Shown: piece by piece, positions 34,771-43,794 of the stretch | Layout of the letters: every line of letters begins with the position of its first letter | How positions within the stretch are numbered: position 1 is the stretch's first letter | DNA from: Pirellulaceae bacterium | GTDB lineage: Bacteria > Planctomycetota > Planctomycetia > Pirellulales > Pirellulaceae | NCBI GenBank assembly: GCA_028280445.1 | Contig: JANQLU010000021.1 | Coordinates: forward strand, 1-64,000 | DNA length: 64,000 nucleotides | Reading direction: 5' to 3' | Position numbers and translations under genes: made by a program | The notes under the pieces: generated by a model | Told to the model about the DNA's origin: nothing | The model's database searches: none | Seen by the model: only the letters and a program-made list of their open reading frames with translations

Positions 34771-36846
34771 TTAACATGCGTCACTAAAGCCAGCTGCAGT
34801 CAGTTGGACCGTCGTTAGCGGCACCACGTTGATGTCTGGCGTCAGCTCAGATGTACTCAAAATTACAAGTCCGGGCATCGATTCTGCAATCAATGCGCGA
34901 ACCGTGGGTCGGTTTGCTGGGGAAACCAATACGACGGGGGCGATACCGGATTCCGTAATGTTCTGGGATTCCATTTCGATTTGCGAAATGATCAATTCTC
35001 GTTCGCTGGCGGGTAGCGTGCTTTTGAGTTGTTCGTCAATCCACTCAAAATGGTCGGTCAGCAATTCCTCGAGCTCTGCGGAGAATTGGAGAACGTTGAG
35101 GTTAGACTGGCGATCGGCAAACGTACTGGAAATTTGCGGGGCAAGTTTTTGGCGAACCGATTCAATCAATTCAACGCGGGACAAATCTTGTCGTGCTAGA
35201 TCGCCCAGGGATTCGAGAATGATTTCCAGATGTCGGATCGAAATCGACTCTCGCAACAACGTTTGCAAGACGTTTTGAACGTCGGCCAAGCGGAATTGAT
35301 TGGGGATTAACTCTTCGACGATCGTCGGCGATTTTCGTTTGACTTCATTGATCAGATGGCCCGTTGCCTCTCGCGTCAAAATCAAATCGGCACTTCGTCG
35401 CGACACCGTTGCCAAATGGCTGGCCAATACGGCGGCGGGAACGGAAATCTGGCAACCTTCTTGTTTTGCCATGTCGTGTTGCAACGGGTCAATCCATTTG
35501 GCCGATCGACCGGACAACGGATCAACGGTCATTTGGCCTTCGATCGCATCCAGAGAAGCTGAGCCACTGGCAATGGCAAACAGTTTGTCGGGGAAAATGG
35601 TCCCTTCGGCGATCGGATTGTTAAAGATGCGAATTTTGTAATTGGTGCCGTCCAAAGCCAAATTGTCGCGAACGCGCACTTTGGGGAGGATAATTCCCAA
35701 CTCGGTCGCGATCGATTGTCGGATACGATTGATGCGGTCTAACAAATCACCGCCTGCTGACGGGTCAGCTAGTGGGATCAAATCAATTCCGACTTCGATT
35801 TCCATTGGATCCACGGCCAAATAGTCTTCGATTCGCACTGTCGGTTGTTCTTCGATTGTCGACTCCGACTCATCAGCTGATGACGATTCATGACTGGATT
35901 GTCGACTGACTAAAAATGCCAACCCCATGCAGCAAGAACCAATCACCAACGATGGCATCATCGGGAGATTGGTAAAAATCAACAAACAAACAAATCCACC
36001 GGCGACTGCCAACACTTGGGGACGCGAAACCAACTGTGTGACGAAATCGAGTGAGAAATCGCTTTTGCGATTGGTTCGCGTGATCAGCATTCCGGCTGCA
36101 ATGGCAATCAAAAACGACGGAATTTGGCTCGCAAGTCCATCGCCAATCGTCAGCTTGGTGAACGTTGCCGTGGCATCGGAGATCGGCATTCCTTGCATGA
36201 TTCCGATCAACAAGCCGCCGACAATATTGATTGCCGTGATTACCAGTGCCGCTATGGCATCGCCGCGGACATATTTACTGGCACCGTCCATCGCCCCGTA
36301 AAAATCTGATTCGTGAGCCAGTTGGTCACGTTTCTCAGACGCTTGCTCGGCCGTTATATTTCCCGACGACAGTTCTGCATCGATGGCCATTTGTTTGCCT
36401 GGCAAACTGTCGAGCAGAAATCGCGCTGCAACTTCACTGATTCGAGTCGAACCTTTGGTGATCACAACAAATTGAATGACCAAGATGACCAAAAAGATCA
36501 CGGCACCGACAATGATGTTGTCAGCCGAAACAAATTGTCCAAAACCTTGGATGACGCCACCGGCCGCAGCGACCCCTTCGTGGCCATGTGACAAAATTTG
36601 ACGAGTCGTGGCGACATTGATGACCAATCGACCCAGTGTCGCGGCGAGCAACATGGACGGGAATACGCTGAATTCCAAAGGCGTTTTAATATTCAGCGTG
36701 GTCAACAACACAATGACAGCTAGCGTGATATTGGCGATCAGTAGCAAGTCGATCAAAACGACCGGCAGTGGCACCAATAGCACCATGACGGCTGCGACAA
36801 TCCCAATCGGCAGTATCAGGTTTCTGAAATTGGTTCTTGATTCCAC
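34771..36846 (-). CDS. flhA: Flagellar biosynthesis protein FlhA
   Basis: Export-gate component of the flagellar type III secretion system. The N-terminal half has about eight membrane helices and the FHIPEP-region sequence PLEFSVFPSMLLAATLGRLV. The cytoplasmic half has VRDNLALDGTNYKIRIFNN and HLIRE-like interaction blocks (ATVSRRSADLILTREATGHL). Length (691) is standard. It is transcribed away from the divergent PVC cytochrome gene. No flhB, flhF or fleN is visible; those genes would lie outside this window. Confidence 0.95.
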   Translation of the reverse strand: MESRTNFRNLILPIGIVAAVMVLLVPLPVVLIDLLLIANITLAVIVLLTTLNIKTPLEFSVFPSMLLAATLGRLVINVATTRQILSHGHEGVAAAGGVIQGFGQFVSADNIIVGAVIFLVILVIQFVVITKGSTRISEVAARFLLDSLPGKQMAIDAELSSGNITAEQASEKRDQLAHESDFYGAMDGASKYVRGDAIAALVITAINIVGGLLIGIMQGMPISDATATFTKLTIGDGLASQIPSFLIAIAAGMLITRTNRKSDFSLDFVTQLVSRPQVLAVAGGFVCLLIFTNLPMMPSLVIGSCCMGLAFLVSRQSSHESSSADESESTIEEQPTVRIEDYLAVDPMEIEVGIDLIPLADPSAGGDLLDRINRIRQSIATELGIILPKVRVRDNLALDGTNYKIRIFNNPIAEGTIFPDKLFAIASGSASLDAIEGQMTVDPLSGRSAKWIDPLQHDMAKQEGCQISVPAAVLASHLATVSRRSADLILTREATGHLINEVKRKSPTIVEELIPNQFRLADVQNVLQTLLRESISIRHLEIILESLGDLARQDLSRVELIESVRQKLAPQISSTFADRQSNLNVLQFSAELEELLTDHFEWIDEQLKSTLPASERELIISQIEMESQNITESGIAPVVLVSPANRPTVRALIAESMPGLVILSTSELTPDINVVPLTTVQLTAAGFSDAC

Positions 36847-37060
36847 GAGGCGTCGTTTGTTCGAGACCGAAAAAAACTGCGAACAGAAAACCTGTCCGCG
36901 ATCTACAGGGGTCGAAGGTTAGAAAAACAAACAAATTTCGTCTAGTTCGTTTTTTCGCCGAATTTTTAGGGAACAATCTAAAACAAACCGCTGTCAACAT
37001 TTCGCGGTTGCTGGCAAAATACATAGATTAATTGATTAATTTCCCAACTTTGATTTACCT

Positions 37061-40000
37061 ATGACCCGAATTGCGAATCTAATCTGTTTCCTGACGGTTT
37101 TTAGCATTTCTTTCCCCGCCGCTGGGCAAGAGTGGCGCAAAGTGCCCCCGCCGCAGAAGCCTAAAATTGCTGCTGCCAGCAACGAAGGCGAACTTGCTAT
37201 CAAAAATTTCAAGGTCCCGGAAGGCTGGAAAGTCAAATTGTTTGCAGCGGAACCGGAAGTGGCCAATCCCGTCAGTTTTCATGTCGATTCACAGGGCCGC
37301 GTGTTCGTCGTTGAATCATTTCGCCAGGAACGAGGCGTTGAAGACAATCGCAACCACCGCGAGTGGTTGGTCGAAGATATTGCGGCCAAAACGATTGCCG
37401 ATCGGCTGGCCTACATCCGAAAACATCTGAAAGACAAAGCGGTCAATTACACGAAACAGGCTGACCGCATCCGATTGTTGCTCGATACCGATGGCGATGG
37501 CCGCGCTGACAAAAATACGATTTTCAGCTCGGGCTACAACACCATTTTGTCCGGCAGCGGGGCAGGCGTTCTGAGTTATCGTGGCAATGTTTATTTCACG
37601 TGTATTCCAGATCTTTGGATGCTCAAGGATCAAAATAACGACGGGATTGCCGATGAAAAATTGCTGATGAGTAGCGGGTACGGTGTCCGATTCGCTTTTC
37701 GCGGACACGATTTGCACGGGTTAATCGTCGGTCCGGACGGTCGATTGTATTTCAGCATCGGTGATCGCGGCTACGATTTGGGAAATGGGATCGCCGATCC
37801 TGCGTCCGGCGCTGTTTTTCGTTGCGATCTCGATGGTCAGAATTTGGAAGTTATTGCCACCGGTCTGCGAAATCCGCAAGAGTTGGCATTTGACGACTAC
37901 GGAAATCTGTTTACTGGAGACAACAATTCTGACTCCGGTGACAAAGCGCGTTGGGTGTATGTTGTACCGGGCGGTGATACCGGTTGGCGGATGCACTATC
38001 AATACTTGCCGGATCGCGGGCCGTTTAATCAGGAAAAAATCTGGCACCCCTATGATCCCAAAACAACGCCAGCCTACATTGTGCCTCCGGTTACCAATTT
38101 GTCAGACGGGCCTTCCGGGTTGGCTTATTATCCCGGCACAGGATTGTCAGAACATTTTCGCGGCCGATTTTTTTTGTGTGACTTTCGAGGCCAATCCAGC
38201 GTAAGTGGGATTCGAACATTTCGCGTGAAACCCAAAGGGGCGTTTTTTGAAGTTGTCGATCACGAAAAGTCGATTTGGCAAATTTTGCCAACCGATTTGC
38301 AATTTGGTCCCGACGGAAAAATCTATATCAGCGATTGGGTTCATGGCTGGCAAGGTGAAGGCAAAGGTCGCATTTATACCTTGAGCGATCCGAAAGCTGA
38401 TCAGGATTTGATCGCCGAAGTGCAGGCGATTTTGAAAACAGGGGTGAAGACAAAAACCGATATCGAATTGTCCAAATTGTTGGGCCACACTGATCGCCGC
38501 GTTCGGTTGGAAGCGCAATTTGAATTAGCGTCACGAAAGACAGGCAAGGAATTCTTGCAAAGAGTTGCCCTGAATGAGTCGGGTGAATTGTTGGCCCGGC
38601 TGCATGCCATCTGGGGTTGGGAAATGATCGAGCGAAAAACACTTCGCAGTTTCCTAAACAGAAAAGCGGAACCGGTCGAAAAACGGGCTGATGTTCAAAA
38701 AACGCGGCCATTTAGCGACAAGATGGTCGTCACAACGGCCGCTTCGACGACCATCGAACAATCGCCGCTGGAATTCCTCATCAATTCGCGCAACCCGATG
38801 GTTCGCGCCGAGGCCATGCGGATTATCGCTGATTTTGGTTTGCCGCTGTGTGATTCGGAATTGGTTGTCCGTCTGTTGGCGGACAAAAACAGCCGCGTCG
38901 TTCGTTTTGCATTAGAGGCACTGCATGTTTTTGGAGATTCAGCACTGACCAAGCATTTGTGCGATGTCATCATCAAAAACGACAACATCGACCCGATCAT
39001 TCGACACGCTGCAATCATGGCGCTGGCCAAATCAAATTTGCGGCTGCACCGAGCGATCGTGAATCCGAAAAAGAATTCCGAAATTGACAAACAAATTGGC
39101 GATGCGAAACCATTGTCATTGGCGACGGTTGCCAAACATGAAAATCCGGCAGTGCGATTGGTCGCGGTCGTGGCTTTACGAAAAATAGCACTTCAGTTGG
39201 CGACGCCATTTTTCGGTCGTTTGCAATCCAAACTGCCTGCGGAGTTGAAACAAATCCTGTTGGAACTCCTCCGCGACAAAGATGTTGCGGTGGCGACGGA
39301 AGCGGCCCGGGCAATCTACGATACCGAGCATCCGCGGACGTCGCTCGAAGAACTTGCCCGGCAGCTCGTTCGGCCTGGAATGTCAGACGCGTTTTATCGT
39401 CGCGCGATTGTCGTCAATTATCGAATGGGCAGCCAGGAAAACGCAGAACGTTTGGTCAAGTTTGCTGCGGATCAGAAATATCCATTGCAGCGACGAGTTG
39501 ATGCAATTCGCTTGCTCAGTCGTTGGTCTGCGGGAACAAAGCTCGATCCGTTTCTAGGCCACTACTGGCCGGTTCAAAAACACGACAGGTCTGTTGCCAA
39601 AAACGCGCTGAATCCCGTAATCACATCGTTGTTGGTTGATGAGCCGGCCATTTCAAACATCGCGGTTGAGGCCGTCACCAAACTCAGGATCAATTCCGCT
39701 GCCGACACGCTCGTCAAAATCGTCAACGACCAAAAACAGTCGGACGATCGTCGCGGACAAGCTTTGCAGGCGCTTGCACAATTCAAAAACGTGGATTTGT
39801 CTCAGATGTTGACGGCGGCGTCCAGCAGCAGTGTTTGGCAATTGCGCTCTGCAGCGCTGAAAATTTTGGCCGAACGCAAAAAGCCCGAGGCGACCAAGTT
39901 GTTCGAGGCGGCGGTCCAGGCCGACGATTACCAGGAACGTCAGGCAGCCTGGCGAATCTCTCATCAGCTGACCGATAAATCATCTATCAAAATGCTGCAT

Positions 40001-40672
40001 CAGGCTTTGGAAGAAATCACTCAAAACGATTTTGGCGATATCGAATCGCAATTGGATGTGTTGCTTGCAGCAAAAAAACGGAAAGACCAGCCGACGCGAC
40101 AACTCGTACAAAAATTAGAAAGATCTTTGGCTGCCGACAAAAATAAAATTGACCGGCATCGGTTGTCTTTGTTTGGTGGTGATATCAAACGTGGTCGAAA
40201 GATCTTTTTCGAAAAAACGGAAGTTTCCTGTTTACGATGCCACAAAGTGAATGGGCAGGGAGGCGAAGTCGGACCGGATCTTTCCGAAATCGGAAAACGA
40301 GTTTTGCCTCACAAACCACGGAATCGTTATTTGATGGAAGCGATCGTTGACCCGAACAAATATATTGCCGAAGGGTATGCATCGATCGTCGTGACGGATA
40401 TCGAAGGTGAACAACACATCGGTATCATCAAGGAAAAAACGAAAGATCACATCATCTTGATGGACGCCGAAGGCAAAAAGAAAAAAATCATGCTCGACGA
40501 TATCGATGAGCAGAAAAAAGGCAATTCATCGATGCCCGAAGACATCATCAAAAAACTTTCACGAGAAGAATTGCGAGACGTGATCGCCTATCTCGAAAGC
40601 CTACAGGAGGAGATACGAGGGGAGATACGAGGGGAGAGCAGCGAGGGAAGAGGGAAAGAACCTTTGCCGTAG
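37061..40672 (+). CDS. PVC-type heme-binding protein: propeller dehydrogenase domain, HEAT repeats and cytochrome c
   Basis: 1203 residues, a hallmark of planctomycetes and verrucomicrobia. The signal peptide is followed by a sugar-dehydrogenase-like beta-propeller (TIGR02604 type: FKVPEGWKVKLFAAEPEVAN, DTDGDGRADK, TGLRNPQELAFD, GDNNSDSGDKARWVYVVPG). Residues about 480-1030 are armadillo/HEAT-like helices. The C-terminus has a single heme site in CLRCHKVNGQGGEVGPDL (TIGR02603 type). Proposed role is oxidation of a carbohydrate with electron transfer to the heme; the natural substrate is unknown. A perfect 12-base tandem (GGAGATACGAGG) shapes the tail, and a terminator follows at 40685. Confidence 0.95.
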   Translation: MTRIANLICFLTVFSISFPAAGQEWRKVPPPQKPKIAAASNEGELAIKNFKVPEGWKVKLFAAEPEVANPVSFHVDSQGRVFVVESFRQERGVEDNRNHREWLVEDIAAKTIADRLAYIRKHLKDKAVNYTKQADRIRLLLDTDGDGRADKNTIFSSGYNTILSGSGAGVLSYRGNVYFTCIPDLWMLKDQNNDGIADEKLLMSSGYGVRFAFRGHDLHGLIVGPDGRLYFSIGDRGYDLGNGIADPASGAVFRCDLDGQNLEVIATGLRNPQELAFDDYGNLFTGDNNSDSGDKARWVYVVPGGDTGWRMHYQYLPDRGPFNQEKIWHPYDPKTTPAYIVPPVTNLSDGPSGLAYYPGTGLSEHFRGRFFLCDFRGQSSVSGIRTFRVKPKGAFFEVVDHEKSIWQILPTDLQFGPDGKIYISDWVHGWQGEGKGRIYTLSDPKADQDLIAEVQAILKTGVKTKTDIELSKLLGHTDRRVRLEAQFELASRKTGKEFLQRVALNESGELLARLHAIWGWEMIERKTLRSFLNRKAEPVEKRADVQKTRPFSDKMVVTTAASTTIEQSPLEFLINSRNPMVRAEAMRIIADFGLPLCDSELVVRLLADKNSRVVRFALEALHVFGDSALTKHLCDVIIKNDNIDPIIRHAAIMALAKSNLRLHRAIVNPKKNSEIDKQIGDAKPLSLATVAKHENPAVRLVAVVALRKIALQLATPFFGRLQSKLPAELKQILLELLRDKDVAVATEAARAIYDTEHPRTSLEELARQLVRPGMSDAFYRRAIVVNYRMGSQENAERLVKFAADQKYPLQRRVDAIRLLSRWSAGTKLDPFLGHYWPVQKHDRSVAKNALNPVITSLLVDEPAISNIAVEAVTKLRINSAADTLVKIVNDQKQSDDRRGQALQALAQFKNVDLSQMLTAASSSSVWQLRSAALKILAERKKPEATKLFEAAVQADDYQERQAAWRISHQLTDKSSIKMLHQALEEITQNDFGDIESQLDVLLAAKKRKDQPTRQLVQKLERSLAADKNKIDRHRLSLFGGDIKRGRKIFFEKTEVSCLRCHKVNGQGGEVGPDLSEIGKRVLPHKPRNRYLMEAIVDPNKYIAEGYASIVVTDIEGEQHIGIIKEKTKDHIILMDAEGKKKKIMLDDIDEQKKGNSSMPEDIIKKLSREELRDVIAYLESLQEEIRGEIRGESSEGRGKEPLP
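40609..40655. repeat. Purine-rich 12-base tandem repeat
   Basis: GGAGATACGAGG appears twice in perfect tandem (40609-40632), then a degraded third unit (GGAGAGCAGCGAGG). It encodes the repeated EEIRG/GEIRG residues at the C-terminus of the PVC protein, so copy number may vary between strains. Confidence 0.75.
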
Positions 40673-40684
40673 CCTTTTTTTGAA

Positions 40685-40717
40685 AAGCCCTTGTTTGAAG
40701 TAGGGCTTTGTTGTTGT
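40685..40717 (+). terminator. Probable intrinsic terminator
   Basis: AAGCCCT and AGGGCTT form a 7-bp stem around a 10-base loop, followed by TGTTGTTG. It lies about 13 bases after the PVC gene stop. Confidence 0.6.
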
Positions 40718-40790
40718 CGGTTGTCTATCAATACACTATCGATGCCGTCGCGCCAGTCACGTTGATTAAATCAGAAAGCTGTGAATTTGA

Positions 40791-40856
40791 GTGAGCGGCA
40801 AGGCGCTAGCCGCCGGTATTTGACAGTTTACCGGCGGCTAGCGCCTCGCCGCTCAC
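40791..40856. repeat. Family A hairpin
   Basis: Both arms are present (GTGAGCGGCAAGGCGCTAGC ... GCTAGCGCCTCGCCGCTCAC) with a loop near 40820-40828. One arm has a C for T change that keeps pairing with G. It lies between the convergent PVC gene and sulfatase. Confidence 0.85.
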
Positions 40857-40887
40857 ATTATCAACGCGGCCTAGTCTGGTTCGCTAA

Positions 40888-42369
40888 TCACCGGCGACGT
40901 CGCTTGTTTGGATCGTACTTGGGATTCTTTGTTGGCATTTTCGCACCGGTTTCCTTGAGATTTTGATGTAGCATTTTTTTGAGTTGCGCGACACGCTCGG
41001 CGTTTTCTTTCTTGGCGGCGAGATCGGTTTTTTCACCTAGATCGTCTTTCAAGTTGTAAAGCTCGTAGGCATTCGTTTCAAAACGCCAAATCAATTTCCA
41101 ATCACCGTCTCGAACTGCTGCCGCCGGAGGACCGCCCTGGTTACCATAGTGGGGAAAATGCCAATACAGCGGGCCTCGTTGAAAAGACTTATCCCCTTTT
41201 AACAGCGGCACAATACTTTTCCCATCGACATGTTGTTTCGGTTTGCTTTCCAGCCCCGCCATCTCTAACAAGGTCGGATAAAAATCGGTACTGGTCACCG
41301 GATGTTTACATACCGAACCCGCTTTGGTGACGCTAGGCCAGCGAATGATCATTGGCTCGCGAATCCCGCCTTCGTAAATCCAACCTTTGCCCGCACGGAG
41401 CGGCAAATTGGATGTCGGGTGGCCTTCGGAAGTTGACAATCCGCCGTTGTCACTCATAAATACAACCGCAGTGTTGTCCGCGATCCCAAGTTCGTCCAGT
41501 TTCTTGAGCACTTTGCCGACCGCCAAATCCATGGCTTCGACCATGCCGGCGTAGACCGCATGTTCGTGAACCAACCTGAGTTTACGCGGACCTTCTTTGC
41601 CCCAGATCTTGTCGGGCAAATCCATTTTCTTTTTCTTGTCCTGGTATTTCTTTTTTAGATCGTCGCGCGACATCAGCGGTGTGTGAACCGAATAGAACGA
41701 CAGGTAGGCAAAAAACGGTTTGTCTTTGTTCGTTTCAATAAACTTACAAGTTTCACTGGCCAAGCGATCGGGCAAATGTTCGCCATCAGGACCGTCTTTC
41801 AGGTTTTCATTGCCATACGGTGAAAAATATCTTTTGCCGCCATACGGTCCGCCGCGGGCGAGGCCGCCCATATTAATGTCAAACCCCTGGTCTTTTGGCC
41901 AATGACCTTTGGAACCGAGATGCCATTTTCCGGCAAAAAATGTTGCGTAACCCACTTCTTTAAACGCCTCGGCCAACGTGAATTCACTTTTGGCCATTTG
42001 TTGTTCGTAACGCGGAGGCAGTAATTTCGTGTTGCGTCTCCAGCGGTCCGGTTGATTTCCACCGTTGGGTGAGATGTAGGTTGTAATTCCAATTCGCCAC
42101 GGATATTTGCCCGTCATGATACTGGCTCGCGTCGGGCTGCAGACGGGACAAGCTGCATATCCGTTGCTGAAAAACATTCCGGTTTTGGCGAGTCGATCCA
42201 CGTTTGGTGTTTCGTAAAACTTGCTGCCGTTAAAAGCCAGATCCGTCCACCCAAGGTCGTCGACCAAAAAAAAGACGACATTGAGTTTGGATTTTTCATC
42301 TGCTTCGGCTCGAATTCCAACAGACAACAGTGTGATCAAAATCAAAGCTGCAAAGTTCAGTTTCACCAT
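40888..42369 (-). CDS. Secreted type I sulfatase
   Basis: Hydrolyses sulfate esters, probably on algal or other sulfated glycans. NVVFFLVDDLGWTD supplies metal-binding Asp residues, and CSPTRASIMTG is the CxPxR signature whose Cys becomes formylglycine. FAGKWHLGS and STDFYPTLLEMAGL are the other family blocks. Start taken at 42369 (MVKLNFAALILITLLSVGIR is the signal); the frame opens at 42414. 493 residues. The C-terminus is very basic (KYDPNKRRRR). The bases from 42415 to 42720 contain no supported gene. Confidence 0.93.
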   Translation of the reverse strand: MVKLNFAALILITLLSVGIRAEADEKSKLNVVFFLVDDLGWTDLAFNGSKFYETPNVDRLAKTGMFFSNGYAACPVCSPTRASIMTGKYPWRIGITTYISPNGGNQPDRWRRNTKLLPPRYEQQMAKSEFTLAEAFKEVGYATFFAGKWHLGSKGHWPKDQGFDINMGGLARGGPYGGKRYFSPYGNENLKDGPDGEHLPDRLASETCKFIETNKDKPFFAYLSFYSVHTPLMSRDDLKKKYQDKKKKMDLPDKIWGKEGPRKLRLVHEHAVYAGMVEAMDLAVGKVLKKLDELGIADNTAVVFMSDNGGLSTSEGHPTSNLPLRAGKGWIYEGGIREPMIIRWPSVTKAGSVCKHPVTSTDFYPTLLEMAGLESKPKQHVDGKSIVPLLKGDKSFQRGPLYWHFPHYGNQGGPPAAAVRDGDWKLIWRFETNAYELYNLKDDLGEKTDLAAKKENAERVAQLKKMLHQNLKETGAKMPTKNPKYDPNKRRRR

Positions 42370-42720
42370 GTTTATTCTCGCTAAAATCATCACCGCATTG
42401 CTTCTACAAATCACCGATGTGTTCGAGCAACGATTCGTTAATCGTTAAATCGGCAGAGGTTTATATTCTTTGCCGAACCGGACGATGCAACAACCATGGG
42501 AAACGTTCAAGACGTGCATTTTGTTGAATGAAAAATGATGATCCAAAGTCGGTAAACACAACAAATATTCGAGCAACATTCAAAACGGTCACGCAAAAAT
42601 TGGAACTTGAGAATTTAGAAAATTTTTTTGATTTTGATTGTTGCGTTGCAGGTTAGCGGTCGGTTTGAACCCGAATTAATTTCCGCCTTCAACCGGCAAA
42701 AAAACTTTTTGGAGAAACAG

Positions 42721-43275
42721 ATGTATCGTTCTATCGCTCTTTCAGTCGCTTTGGTTTTCGTCGCTACTTGCAGCATCAACGCACAGCAATGTCAGCACGC
42801 CAAAAGCCAAGCCATTTCGACTTCGACCACACACACCGCAAAAGAAAAAGACATTGTTGACACAGCCGTCGCAGCAGGAAAATTCAAAACACTCGCCGCC
42901 GCACTCAAAGCTGCTGGTTTGGTCGATGCCCTGAAAAGCAAAGGTCCATTCACTGTTTTCGCACCAACCGACGAAGCATTCGCAAAACTTCCTAAAGGCA
43001 CGATCAAAATGCTTTTGAAGCCAGAAAACAAAGAAAAATTGATTGCCATTTTGAAATACCACGTCGTATCTGGCAAAGTCATGGCTAAAGACGTTGTGAA
43101 AGTCAAAAGCGCCAAAACACTTTTGGGCCAAAGTGTATCTGTCAAAGTCAGTGACAAAGGCGTGATGATTGATGGCGCTAAAGTCGTTAAGACCGACATC
43201 GGATGTTCCAATGGCGTGATCCACGTGATCGACTCTGTTATTTTGCCAAAGAAAAAAGGTTCGGCAAACAAATAA
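42721..43275 (+). CDS. Secreted fasciclin (FAS1) domain protein
   Basis: 184 residues: the signal peptide [20 protein letters not shown] followed by one FAS1 domain. [36 protein letters not shown] and [11 protein letters not shown] are the family motifs. It probably mediates cell-surface or matrix adhesion. GGAG six bases before the ATG at 42721 fixes the start; the open frame at 42628 upstream is not used. The tail KKKGSANK is basic. Confidence 0.93.
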   Translation: MYRSIALSVALVFVATCSINAQQCQHAKSQAISTSTTHTAKEKDIVDTAVAAGKFKTLAAALKAAGLVDALKSKGPFTVFAPTDEAFAKLPKGTIKMLLKPENKEKLIAILKYHVVSGKVMAKDVVKVKSAKTLLGQSVSVKVSDKGVMIDGAKVVKTDIGCSNGVIHVIDSVILPKKKGSANK

Positions 43276-43295
43276 GAAATTGCAAAATCAGAAAT

Positions 43296-43745
43296 TCATT
43301 CTCCAGAGTCGGCGGTGTTATTCCTGCTGGCTCTGTTTTTTTCAAATACCAGTTTCGAATAAAACAACAACGCGACGATTGCACCCATCGTAATTGTCCA
43401 AGCTACGGTGTCAGGGCTTTCCGTGTGACACAATTGGGCCAGTCCGATGCAGATCATTGCAGCCAAGAAAATGACTCCGAAATAGAAAAAATTCTGTCCA
43501 TGCAGGATCACCAGACTCAAGGCAACAACATGCGGTCGATCTGAATATTGGCGTTTGAGTTGAGACATGTAAACGACCCACATAATCAGCGTGGTTGCTC
43601 CCAAAAACGACGCCAAATTACCTGCGACGATGATCGCCGTCACTTTTGGAGTTTGCGCAACGGAGACCGCCAAGATGATGCTCAACCAAATGGTCAGCAC
43701 GATAAAATGCCAGATTCGGAACTGAAATAGCCGCTTTGAGATCAT
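43296..43745 (-). CDS. Membrane protein of unknown function
   Basis: 149 residues with four hydrophobic helices (residues about 12-30, 37-57, 78-105 and 113-131: IWHFIVLTIWLSIILAV, LASFLGATTLIMWVVYM, VVALSLVILHGQNFFYFGVI, VAWTITMGAIVALLFY). A soluble polar tail follows. The family is not recognised. It lies 49 bases after the M50-HlyD gene on the same strand and is plausibly co-transcribed. Confidence 0.75.
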   Translation of the reverse strand: MISKRLFQFRIWHFIVLTIWLSIILAVSVAQTPKVTAIIVAGNLASFLGATTLIMWVVYMSQLKRQYSDRPHVVALSLVILHGQNFFYFGVIFLAAMICIGLAQLCHTESPDTVAWTITMGAIVALLFYSKLVFEKNRASRNNTADSGE

Positions 43746-43794
43746 GAGGCATCACGACCGCCGGGGTCGCCGGGGTGATTAGGCCTTGGCTCCA

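Noticed and set aside
42601..42640. GGAACTT resembling an ECF sigma -35 box upstream of the fasciclin gene
   Set aside because: No matching -10 box (TCTAA-like) is visible at the right distance.
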